From Acidocella sp. (GTDB lineage: Bacteria > Pseudomonadota > Alphaproteobacteria > Acetobacterales > Acetobacteraceae), in the NCBI RefSeq assembly GCF_027352905.1, contig NZ_DAIEIF010000029.1:62001-126000 (forward strand): a stretch of DNA of 64,000 bases. The letters run 5' to 3'. The notes below the pieces were generated by a model. It was given only the letters and a program-made list of their open reading frames with translations, had not been told where the DNA came from and searched no databases. A program made the translations under genes and the position numbers. Within the stretch, counting starts at the first letter, position 1; each line of letters starts with the position of its first letter. Positions 54,119-64,000 of the stretch are shown here, one piece after another.

Positions 54119-54208
54119 ATGAGCGAGATGCAGGATATTGCCTTGCCGGAGAAGCGGAATGGGAGTAGCACCGCCGCCGGCGCCCCTCATAACTTTAGAG
54201 ACAGGTAG
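54119..54208 (+). other. Short ORF between zapE and sucC
   Basis: ATG 54119 to TAG 54208 encodes 29 residues (MSEMQDIALPEKRNG then AGAPHNFRDR). It starts 6 bp after the zapE stop and ends 11 bp ahead of sucC. Nothing recognisable, no good ribosome site. It occupies the place where mdh is often found. Confidence 0.2.
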
Positions 54209-54219
54209 GCTGAACCCGC

Positions 54220-55416
54220 ATGAATATACATGAATATCAGGGCAAGGAATTGCTGAAAGCCTATGGCGTGGCGGTTCTGGACGGTTATGTGGCCTGGACG
54301 CCCGAGGAGGCGGTGGACGCCGCGAAGAAACTCCCCGGTCCGGTCTATGTGGTGAAATCCCAGATCCATGCGGGCGGGCGCGGCGCCGGCCGGTTCAAGG
54401 AGGACCCCAGCGGCAAGGGCGGCGTGCGCCTGGCCCGCTCCCTGGATGAGGTGCGCGAGGCCGCCGCGGCGATGATCGGCCACACGCTGGTGACCAAGCA
54501 GACCGGCCCGGCCGGGCGGCTGGTCCGGCGGGTCTATGTGGAGGCGGGCTGCGACATCAAGCGCGAGCTTTATCTCTCCCTGCTCATCGACCGCTCGGTT
54601 TCCGAGATCGTCATCGTCGCCTCGACCGAGGGCGGCATGGAGATCGAGGAGGTGGCGGAACAGCACCCTGAGAAAATTCTCCGCGCCCCGGTGGATCCGG
54701 CCTCCGGCGTCTCGCCCTTTCATGCCCGCAAGCTCGCCTTCGGGCTGGGGCTGGAGGGAAAGCAGGTCGCCACCTTCGTCAAATTCGTCACCGCCATCTA
54801 TAACGCCTTCGCGGCGCTGGACGCGGCGATCATCGAGATCAACCCGCTGGTGGTCACCGGCCAGGGTGAGATCTACGCGCTCGACGCCAAGGTGAGCTTC
54901 GATGACAACGCCCTCTACCGCCATCCCGAGATCGAGAAGCTGCGCGACGAGGGCGAGGAGGACCCCAAGGAGCTGGAAGCGAATAAATACTCGCTTTCCT
55001 ACGTGGCGCTGGACGGCAATATCGGCTGCATGGTCAACGGCGCTGGCCTCGCCATGGCGACGATGGACATCATCAAGCTGTACGGGGCCGAGCCCGCCAA
55101 CTTCCTCGATGTCGGGGGGGGCGCCACCAAGGAGCGCGTCACCGCCGCCTTCAAGATCATCCTCTCCGACCCCAATGTCGAGGGCATTCTGGTCAATATC
55201 TTCGGCGGCATCATGCGCTGCGACGTGATCGCCGAGGGCGTGATCGCGGCGGCGCGGGAGGTTTCGCTCTCCGTGCCGCTGGTCGTCCGCCTGGAGGGGA
55301 CGAATGTCCAGCTTGGCAAGGATATCCTGGCCAAGTCGGGCCTGCCGATCATCCCCGCCGACAATCTGGCCGACGCGGCCGAAAAAATCGTCAAAGCCGT
55401 GAAGGAAGCCGCCTGA
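54220..55416 (+). CDS. sucC: Succinate-CoA ligase (ADP-forming) subunit beta
   Basis: Interconverts succinyl-CoA and succinate with ATP formation in the TCA cycle. The 398-residue subunit starts [17 protein letters not shown] and has the ATP-grasp fold: [101 protein letters not shown] and [18 protein letters not shown]. Its stop overlaps the sucD start by one base (TGATG). Confidence 0.97.
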   Translation: MNIHEYQGKELLKAYGVAVLDGYVAWTPEEAVDAAKKLPGPVYVVKSQIHAGGRGAGRFKEDPSGKGGVRLARSLDEVREAAAAMIGHTLVTKQTGPAGRLVRRVYVEAGCDIKRELYLSLLIDRSVSEIVIVASTEGGMEIEEVAEQHPEKILRAPVDPASGVSPFHARKLAFGLGLEGKQVATFVKFVTAIYNAFAALDAAIIEINPLVVTGQGEIYALDAKVSFDDNALYRHPEIEKLRDEGEEDPKELEANKYSLSYVALDGNIGCMVNGAGLAMATMDIIKLYGAEPANFLDVGGGATKERVTAAFKIILSDPNVEGILVNIFGGIMRCDVIAEGVIAAAREVSLSVPLVVRLEGTNVQLGKDILAKSGLPIIPADNLADAAEKIVKAVKEAA

Positions 55417-56291
55417 TGGCCATTCTCGTCAACAAGGAAACCAAGGTCATCACCCAGGGCTTCACCGGCGCCCAGGGCACCTTCCATTCCGAACAGGCGC
55501 TGGCCTACGGCACCAAGGTGGTGGGGGGCGTCACGCCGGGTAAAGGCGGCACCACCCATCTCGATCTGCCGGTGTTCAACACGGTGGGCGAGGCCGTGGC
55601 CAAGACCGGGGCCGATGCGTCCGCCATCTACGTGCCGCCGCCCTTCGCCGCGGATTCCATCCTGGAGGCGATCGACGCCGGGGTGGAGCTCATCGTCTGC
55701 ATCACCGAGGGGATTCCGGTGCTGGACATGGTGAAGGTGAAACGCGCCCTGTCCGGCTCCAAGTCGCGGCTGATCGGGCCGAATTGCCCTGGCGTCATCA
55801 CGCCCGATGAATGCAAGATCGGCATCATGCCCGGCCATATCCATAAGCGCGGCTCCATCGGCATCGTCTCCCGCTCCGGCACCCTCACCTATGAGGCGGT
55901 GGCCCAGACCACGGCCGCCGGGCTTGGCCAGTCGAGCTGCGTGGGCATTGGCGGCGACCCGGTGAAGGGCACGGATTTCATCGAGGTGCTGGACATGTTC
56001 CTGCATGACGACGAAACCCAGGCGATCATTATGATCGGCGAGATCGGCGGCCCTTCCGAGATCGACGCTGCGGATTTCCTCGCCCGTCACAAGATCAAGA
56101 AGCCGGTGGTGGGTTTCATCGCCGGGGTCACAGCCCCGCCCGGCCGCCGGATGGGCCATGCCGGGGCGGTGATTTCCGGCGGTAAGGACACCGCCGCCGC
56201 CAAGATCGCGGCGATGAAGGAGGCGGGAATTCTCGTGGCGGACAGCCCGGCCTCGCTCGGCAGTACGATGCTGAAGGCCCTGAACGGCTGA
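55416..56291 (+). CDS. sucD: Succinate-CoA ligase (ADP-forming) subunit alpha
   Basis: CoA-binding subunit, 291 residues. It has the phosphohistidine region [10 protein letters not shown] (catalytic His near residue 247), [29 protein letters not shown]-like [25 protein letters not shown] and [14 protein letters not shown]. Complete. A strong terminator follows. Confidence 0.97.
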   Translation: MAILVNKETKVITQGFTGAQGTFHSEQALAYGTKVVGGVTPGKGGTTHLDLPVFNTVGEAVAKTGADASAIYVPPPFAADSILEAIDAGVELIVCITEGIPVLDMVKVKRALSGSKSRLIGPNCPGVITPDECKIGIMPGHIHKRGSIGIVSRSGTLTYEAVAQTTAAGLGQSSCVGIGGDPVKGTDFIEVLDMFLHDDETQAIIMIGEIGGPSEIDAADFLARHKIKKPVVGFIAGVTAPPGRRMGHAGAVISGGKDTAAAKIAAMKEAGILVADSPASLGSTMLKALNG

Positions 56292-56320
56292 ACGCGGCGG
56301 GCAATGTTCGTAAAAGGTTC

Positions 56321-56353
56321 AAAAAACCCGCAGGCGCGCCTGCGGGTTTTTTT
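56321..56353 (+). terminator. Strong rho-independent terminator after sucD
   Basis: CCCGCAGGCG and CGCCTGCGGG form a perfect 10 bp stem flanked by AAAAAA and TTTTTTT. It separates sucCD from sucAB or lowers read-through. The remaining gap to 56519 should carry the sucAB promoter; none was clear. Confidence 0.93.
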
Positions 56354-56519
56354 CAAAAGGGGCGACCATGCACGCTTGGCAACCCAGCCCTGGCTTGGCA
56401 GGTAACGGTACGATAAGCAGTTGGGCCTATATGCGCCTGAGGCATAAAGGGTGGGGCGCGCGGCCTTGGGGCCTCATGCCGGGCTCGTGAGGGCCGGCTT
56501 TAAATAGAGGGGATTGAGT

Positions 56520-59387
<2,868 letters not shown>

Positions 59388-59425
59388 CCAATCCGTCTCC
59401 CGTGGCAACAAAAACAGGAGTTACC

Positions 59426-60649
59426 ATGCCGGCCGAAATCAAGGTTCCCCCGCTGGGCGAGAGCGTCAGCTCCGCCACCGTCGCCCGCTGGATCAAGAAG
59501 GTAGGGGAGGCGGTGGCCGCTGACGAGCCCATCGTCGAGCTTGAGACCGATAAGGTCACGGTCGAGGTCAACGCGCCGGAAGCGGGGGTGATCGCCGATA
59601 TCGCCGCCGATGAGGGCGCCGAGGTGGCCCCAGGCGACGTGCTGGGCCATGTGGACGCCAAGGGCGCGGCTGCGCCGAAAAAAGAGCCGGCCGAGGCCGC
59701 CGCGCCCCCTACCGGGGTGCGCGCCCAGCAGGAGCCGCCCGGCCCGGTGGCCCGGCCAGGCGTGGGCGCCTTGCCCGCCGCCGCCAAGATGATGGAGGAG
59801 AAGGGCGTCAACCCCGCCGAGGTGGAAGGCACAGCCAAGGGCGGCCGCATCTCGAAGGGTGATGTTCAGGCATTTCTGCAAAAATCCGAGAGTCCGGCCA
59901 GCCCGGCTCAGCCTGCGGCCGCCGCCAAGGCGCCGCGCCCCACCGGGCCGCGCGAGGAGCGGGTGAAGATGACCCGGCTGCGCAAGACCATCGCGGCGCG
60001 GCTGAAGGAGGCGCAGAACACCGCCGCCATGCTCACCACCTTCAACGAGGTGGATATGAGCGCGATCATCGCGCTGCGCGGCGCCTACCGGGACGCGTTC
60101 GAGAAGAAACACAATGGCGTGCGCCTTGGCTTCAATGGTTTCTTCGTCAAGGCGGTCTGCGCGGCGCTGGCAGAATTCCCGGCGGTCAATGCCGAGATCA
60201 GCGGCGATGACATCATCTATAAGCACTATGTGAATATGGGCATCGCCGTGGGCGGGGCGAACGGGCTGGTCGTGCCCGTTATCCGCGATGCCGACCAGAA
60301 GAGCATCGCCGAGATCGAGGCGGAGATCGCCGGCTTCGCCAAGCGCGCCAAGGAAGGCACGCTGAAGCTGGAAGAACTTACCGGGGGCTCGTTCTCGATC
60401 ACCAATGGCGGCGTCTATGGTTCGCTGATGAGCACCCCCATCCTCAACCCGCCGCAATCCGGCATTCTCGGCATGCATAAAATTCAGGACCGCCCGGTGG
60501 CGGTGGAGGGCAGGGTGGAAATCCGCCCGATGATGTATCTGGCCGTCTCCTACGATCATCGCATCATCGATGGCCGTGAGGCGGTGTCCTTCCTGGTGCG
60601 GGTCAAGGAAAGCATCGAGGATCCGCGCCGTCTGCTGCTGGAAATCTGA
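59426..60649 (+). CDS. sucB: 2-oxoglutarate dehydrogenase E2, dihydrolipoamide succinyltransferase
   Basis: Core enzyme transferring succinyl groups from lipoate to CoA. ATG 59426, after AGGAGTTACC, gives 407 residues: one lipoyl domain ([17 protein letters not shown], Lys near residue 43), an Ala/Pro linker, the E1/E3-binding domain ([33 protein letters not shown]) and the catalytic domain with the HxxxDG motif in [17 protein letters not shown]. The lpd (E3) gene is not adjacent. Confidence 0.97.
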   Translation: MPAEIKVPPLGESVSSATVARWIKKVGEAVAADEPIVELETDKVTVEVNAPEAGVIADIAADEGAEVAPGDVLGHVDAKGAAAPKKEPAEAAAPPTGVRAQQEPPGPVARPGVGALPAAAKMMEEKGVNPAEVEGTAKGGRISKGDVQAFLQKSESPASPAQPAAAAKAPRPTGPREERVKMTRLRKTIAARLKEAQNTAAMLTTFNEVDMSAIIALRGAYRDAFEKKHNGVRLGFNGFFVKAVCAALAEFPAVNAEISGDDIIYKHYVNMGIAVGGANGLVVPVIRDADQKSIAEIEAEIAGFAKRAKEGTLKLEELTGGSFSITNGGVYGSLMSTPILNPPQSGILGMHKIQDRPVAVEGRVEIRPMMYLAVSYDHRIIDGREAVSFLVRVKESIEDPRRLLLEI

Positions 60650-60657
60650 TCCCGCAT

Positions 60658-60692
60658 AAAAAAGCCTTCAACCGCCCGGTTGAAGGCTTTTT
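60658..60692. terminator. Bidirectional terminator between sucB and ilvE
   Basis: AAAGCCTTCAACC and GGTTGAAGGCTTT form a perfect 13 bp stem with a 4-nt loop. A runs on one side and T runs on the other suit both converging genes. Confidence 0.93.
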
Positions 60693-60710
60693 GGTGGTGG
60701 TGGGGAGATG

Positions 60711-61610
60711 TCAGGCGGCGCGCTTCTCGACCTCTTCCGGGGCCATCTGCACCAGCGCCTCGTAATCGTCCTTGAGCGTCTCGGTCAGGCGGGAGGGCTC
60801 GAAATTCAGCTCGCCGATCTGACGGATGGGGGTAATCTCGGCGGCGGTGCCGGAGACAAAGGCCTCACTGAAATTCGCCATTTCCTCGGGCTTGATATGG
60901 CGTTCGATCACCTCGATCCCGCGCGACTTGGCCAACGCCATCACCGTGCGGCGGGTGATGCCATCCAGGAAGCAATCCGGAATTGGGGTATGCAGCTTGC
61001 CGTCCTGGACAAAGAACACGTTGGCGCCCGTCAACTCACCCACGAAGCCGTCCCAGGTGTACATCAGCGCGTCGTCGAACCCTAGATCCTCGGCCTTGTG
61101 CTTGGAGAGCGTGCCGATCATGTACAGCCCGGCGGCCTTGGCGGCGGTGGGTGCGGTTTGCGGATGCGGCCGCCGCCACTCGGCGATGTCCAGCCGCACT
61201 CCCTTCATCCGGTCGGCGCCGAACAAATTGGGCCATTCCCAGCAGGCGATGGCGAGATGGATCTTGGTGTGCTGGGCGGAAACCGCCAGCTGTTCCGAGC
61301 CGCGCCAGGCGATTGGCCGCACATAGGCGTCGGTGAGGTTGTTGGCCTTGATCACCTCCTGGCTGGCCTTATTGATCTGCTCACGGGTGAAGGGAATTTC
61401 ATACCCCAGGACCCGGGCGGAGTTGAGCAGGCGCTCGCTATGCGCGTCGAGCTTGAAAATGTTGCCGCCATAGGAACGCTCGCCCTCGAACACGGCGGAA
61501 CCGTAATGCAACCCATGGCTCAATACGTGCAGCTTCGCCTCACGCCAGGGGATCAGCTTGCCGTCCCACCAGATGAAGCCGTCGCGGTCATCGAAAGGCA
61601 CGAGTGCCAT
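60711..61610 (-). CDS. ilvE: Branched-chain amino acid aminotransferase
   Basis: Transaminates Ile, Leu and Val with 2-oxoglutarate. ATG 61610 gives 299 residues of PLP fold type IV: FIWWDGKLIPWREAKLHVLSHGLHYGSAVFEGERSY, YVRPIAWRGSEQL, AKAAGLYMIGTLSKHKAEDLGFDDALMY (PLP lysine in the SKHKA stretch) and GELTGANVFFVQDGKLHTP, then SGTAAEITPIRQIG. Ends next to the sucB terminator. A CGGAG lies ahead of the start. Confidence 0.95.
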   Translation of the reverse strand: MALVPFDDRDGFIWWDGKLIPWREAKLHVLSHGLHYGSAVFEGERSYGGNIFKLDAHSERLLNSARVLGYEIPFTREQINKASQEVIKANNLTDAYVRPIAWRGSEQLAVSAQHTKIHLAIACWEWPNLFGADRMKGVRLDIAEWRRPHPQTAPTAAKAAGLYMIGTLSKHKAEDLGFDDALMYTWDGFVGELTGANVFFVQDGKLHTPIPDCFLDGITRRTVMALAKSRGIEVIERHIKPEEMANFSEAFVSGTAAEITPIRQIGELNFEPSRLTETLKDDYEALVQMAPEEVEKRAA

Positions 61611-61717
61611 GGTCAAAATACTCCGTTTGGGTTAACGTTCCGGTACAATGCCATCTTGCGAAATAGTCAGTGTCCTCACCATATCATTGCGGCCCATGAC
61701 CGGTTCTTGAAATTGCC

Positions 61718-62287
61718 ATGCCTGACGCGCCGACTCAACCCTATGTGACCAGCAAACGGGAAACCCTGCCCAGCGCCGGGTACGCGGCCGCGGGGGCCGG
61801 TCTGCTCTTTTTGCGCGAGGACGAGATCAGGACCGCCCAGGATCTGCTGTTCTTCGCCTTCCGTGACCTGAATGGCCGGTCGGATGCGATCCTGGAGGAG
61901 CTGGGATTCGGCCGGGCGCATCATCGTTGCCTGCATTGGATTGGCCGACGGCCCGGATTGAAAGTGGGCGAATTGCTGGCCATTCTCGGCATCACCAAGC
62001 AAAGCCTTACCCGGGTGCTGGGACCTTTGATCCGCGCGGGCTACGTGGCCCAGGTTCCCGGCACGCGGGACCGCAGGCAGCGCCTGCTCACCCTCACCGA
62101 GAGCGGAGCCGCGCTGGAACGGCGGCTGTTCGAGGCCCAGCGGGAACGGATGCTGGCAGCTTATCGCGAGGCGGGCGGACCGGCGGTGGAAGGATTCAAG
62201 CGTGTGATGCGCGGGCTTATCGGCGAGGCGGGCCGCCAGTGCCTCGAAGGCAAGGAGCTGGTCGGGCCCAAGCCCCGCCAGGGGTGA
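61718..62287 (+). CDS. MarR-family transcriptional regulator (PetP-like)
   Basis: A 189-residue winged-helix protein. LHWIGRRPGLKVGELLAILGITKQSLTRVLGPLIRAGYVAQVPGTRDRRQRLLTLTESGAALERRLFE is a complete MarR DNA-binding domain (about 70-135), preceded by an alpha-helical dimerisation part. The position directly in front of a PetR-like response regulator is that of PetP in Rhodobacter capsulatus, where petP and petR are needed for cytochrome expression. Start ATG 61718; weak ribosome site. Divergent from ilvE. Confidence 0.88.
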   Translation: MPDAPTQPYVTSKRETLPSAGYAAAGAGLLFLREDEIRTAQDLLFFAFRDLNGRSDAILEELGFGRAHHRCLHWIGRRPGLKVGELLAILGITKQSLTRVLGPLIRAGYVAQVPGTRDRRQRLLTLTESGAALERRLFEAQRERMLAAYREAGGPAVEGFKRVMRGLIGEAGRQCLEGKELVGPKPRQG

Positions 62288-62294
62288 GGCGCGC

Positions 62295-63008
62295 ATGGGG
62301 GCTGAGGCATTGCCGGCGGAGGATGCGCCGCACGTGCTGCTGGTGGATGACGACACGCGCCTCGCCGCTCTGGCGGGGCGCTATCTCGCCGAGCAGGGAT
62401 TTCGCGTCACCCGCGCCGCCTCCGCCGCCGAAGCGCGGGCCCGGCTGCGCGCCATGGAATTCGATCTGTTGGTGCTGGATGTGATGATGCCGGGCGAGAA
62501 CGGGCTGGAACTCACCCATAGCCTGCGGGGCGAGCGCGCCCCCACCACGCCCATATTGCTGCTCACGGCGCGCGACACGCCGGAGGATATTCTCGCCGGG
62601 TTCGAGGCCGGGGCGGATGACTATCTCGGCAAGCCCTTCGACCCGCGCGTGCTGGTGGCGCGGCTGCGCGCCATGCTGCGCCGTGCCCACCCGACCGCCG
62701 CCAGCGCCGCCCCCGTGCAGCTCGGCGAGGCGGTGTTCGACGCCGGGCGTGGCGAGCTGGCCGGCCCAGCCAGCCGGGTGCGCCTCACCGGGGCGGAGCT
62801 GGCCCTGCTTTCCGCCCTCGCCGCCCGCCCGCATGAAATTTTCTCCCGCGAGATGCTGGCGGCCGCGCTGGGGCTGGATGACGTGAATGAGCGCGCCATA
62901 GACGTGCAGGTGACACGTCTACGCCGCAAGATCGAGCCGGACCCGCGCGAGCCCCGCTTTCTCCAGACGGTGCGCGGCAAGGGCTATGTGCTAAAGCCCG
63001 GTCCGTGA
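62295..63008 (+). CDS. petR: OmpR-family response regulator (PetR-like)
   Basis: A 237-residue two-component regulator. Receiver domain: HVLLVDDDTRLAALAGRYLAEQGF (acidic pocket), LLVLDVMMPGENGLELT (phospho-acceptor Asp near 60), LLLTARDTPEDILAGFEAGADDYLGKPFDPRVLVARL (Thr and Lys). Winged-helix effector: VRLTGAELALLSALAARPHEIFSREMLAAALGLDDVNERAIDVQVTRLRRKIEPDPREPRFLQTVRGKGYVL. GTGAGGCGCGC precedes the ATG. The gene is 7 bp after the MarR gene and 19 bp ahead of the kinase gene. Confidence 0.92.
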   Translation: MGAEALPAEDAPHVLLVDDDTRLAALAGRYLAEQGFRVTRAASAAEARARLRAMEFDLLVLDVMMPGENGLELTHSLRGERAPTTPILLLTARDTPEDILAGFEAGADDYLGKPFDPRVLVARLRAMLRRAHPTAASAAPVQLGEAVFDAGRGELAGPASRVRLTGAELALLSALAARPHEIFSREMLAAALGLDDVNERAIDVQVTRLRRKIEPDPREPRFLQTVRGKGYVLKPGP

Positions 63009-63027
63009 GGCCGCGTTGAGGCTGCGC

Positions 63028-64000
63028 ATGGGACCGCTGCAGCCGGAACGGCTGTTGCGCAAATTCCTGCCGCGCGGACTGTTCGGCCGCTCGCTGCTTA
63101 TCGTGCTGGTACCGATGGTGGTGCTGCAGGGGGTGGCGCTGCAAATCTTCTACGGCTCGCATCTGGAGACGCTGTCGCGGCGGCTGGCCGGAGCAGTGGC
63201 GGGAGAGATCGCGTTCATGATCGACCAGATCGAGCGCGATCCCACCCGCCGGGGCCTGGTGATGCAGGAGGCCAACATTCACTTCACCTTCGGCACCGTC
63301 TTTCTCAGGAACGAGACGCTGCGCCATCTGCCGCCGCCGGACGCGCCCGGCCCGGTGGACACCGACCTCGCCGCCGCCCTCGCGCAGGATCTGCACCGCC
63401 CGTTCAACGTCGCCTGGCATACCCATCCCGGTCTGTTGCGCGTCAATATCCAGATGAGCGACGGCGTGCTCAGCATCGACGTGCCGCGCAAGCGCCTGTT
63501 CGTCGGCACGTTCTATATTTTCCTGGTCTGGCTCATTGGCTCGGCCCTGCTGCTATTCGTTCTCGCCGCCTTGTTTCTGCGCACCCAGGTGCGGGGAATC
63601 AAGCGGCTGGCGGAGGCGGCGGAGGCGTTCGGCATGGGGCGGGATAACGGGCCGATCCGTCCGGAAGGCGCCATCGAGGTGCGGCGCGCCGCCAGCGCCT
63701 TCAACCGCATGCAGGAGCGGCTGCTGCGTTTTCTCACCCAGCGCACCACCATGCTGGCCGGGGTGAGCCATGATTTACGCACGCCGCTGACCCGGCTGCG
63801 CCTCGCCCTGGCCATGCAGCCTGGCATTCCGCAGGAGGATATGCGGGACATGGAGGGCGATATCGCGGAGATGGAGCGGCTGATCGGCATCTATCTAAGT
63901 TTCGCCCGGGGGGAAGGAGAGGAGCAGGCCGTACCCACGGACCTCACGGAATTGCTGGAGGAGGTTTGCGCGGCGGCGCGGCGGGCGGGGGCGCGGGTCA
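63028..64000 (+). CDS. EnvZ-like sensor histidine kinase, 3' end cut by window
   Basis: ATG 63028 (after GAGGCTGCGC) opens a frame that runs to the window end, 324 residues. N-terminal helix near 24-45 (LLIVLVPMVVLQGVALQIF), periplasmic sensor of about 120 residues, second helix near 163-188, HAMP linker (LRTQVRGIKRLAEAAEAFGMG), then the H box GVSHDLRTPLTRLRLALAM (His near residue 248). The ATP-binding domain is largely beyond the window. Its gene neighbours make it the partner of the PetR-like regulator. Confidence 0.9.
   Translation, partial: MGPLQPERLLRKFLPRGLFGRSLLIVLVPMVVLQGVALQIFYGSHLETLSRRLAGAVAGEIAFMIDQIERDPTRRGLVMQEANIHFTFGTVFLRNETLRHLPPPDAPGPVDTDLAAALAQDLHRPFNVAWHTHPGLLRVNIQMSDGVLSIDVPRKRLFVGTFYIFLVWLIGSALLLFVLAALFLRTQVRGIKRLAEAAEAFGMGRDNGPIRPEGAIEVRRAASAFNRMQERLLRFLTQRTTMLAGVSHDLRTPLTRLRLALAMQPGIPQEDMRDMEGDIAEMERLIGIYLSFARGEGEEQAVPTDLTELLEEVCAAARRAGARV

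Overview
The window is GC-rich chromosomal DNA from an alphaproteobacterium, most likely an acidophilic or acetic-acid-type member of the Acetobacteraceae/Rhodospirillales. This is inferred from the quinol oxidase set, the zapE-sucCDAB block, the pal-cpoB-tilS-ftsH order, the MarR/PetR/histidine-kinase trio, and a mandelonitrile-lyase-like cupin similar to those of acid-soil bacteria. About sixty genes are supported, plus one tRNA. No rRNA, CRISPR array or complete insertion sequence is visible.

Layout, left to right. 1-3804 (minus): cyoABCD, a bo3-type ubiquinol oxidase, with cyoD cut by the window edge. 3973-7262 (minus): a lipoprotein, pyruvate kinase and glycerate 2-kinase. 7263-14770: an accessory stretch holding a broken and an intact GapR-like (DUF2312) gene, a ClC chloride-channel remnant, and a nitric-oxide defence cluster: flavohemoglobin, truncated hemoglobin, NsrR-type regulator, quinol-dependent NO reductase and a DUF488 protein. 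It ends in decayed DNA with a possible transposase remnant. 14771-20846 (minus): gyrB, pheT, pheS. 21158-25826 (plus): pal, cpoB, tilS, ftsH. 26052-28271 (minus): a COG4705-type membrane protein and a divergent Nramp-family transporter. 28357-36341 (plus): an RlpA-like lipoprotein, pepF, an ABC1/UbiB kinase-like protein, a methyltransferase, the pntAA-pntAB-pntB transhydrogenase and the cupin. 36583-39783 (minus): tRNA-Arg(CCT), a DUF3576 lipoprotein, a porin and a ThiE-like protein. 39782-46740 (plus): yggS, an SMP-30 family gene, then mreC-mreD-mrdA-mrdB-murI for cell shape and peptidoglycan. 46758-52848 (minus): cvpA, radA, a Bug/TctC-like binding protein, apt, moaE, moaD, a lipoprotein, pgsA and a 2OG-Fe(II) oxygenase. 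52970-60649 (plus): zapE, sucC, sucD, sucA, sucB. 60711-61610 (minus): ilvE. 61718-64000 (plus): a MarR/PetP-like regulator, a PetR/OmpR-like response regulator and an EnvZ-like kinase cut by the window edge.

Functionally, most of the window is core metabolism and envelope biogenesis: TCA cycle, NADPH supply, quinol oxidation, peptidoglycan elongation and the Tol-Pal system. The parts that look acquired or in flux are 7263-14770 and, less clearly, 25827-26951; both look less GC-rich by eye. The most notable items are the NO-defence island with visible NsrR-like and FNR-like sites, the cupin with the full manganese hydroxynitrile-lyase residue set, the Nramp homologue with altered metal ligands, a Pho-box-like repeat upstream of the porin, and several classical gene blocks that lack an expected member (mreB, mdh, tolQRAB).
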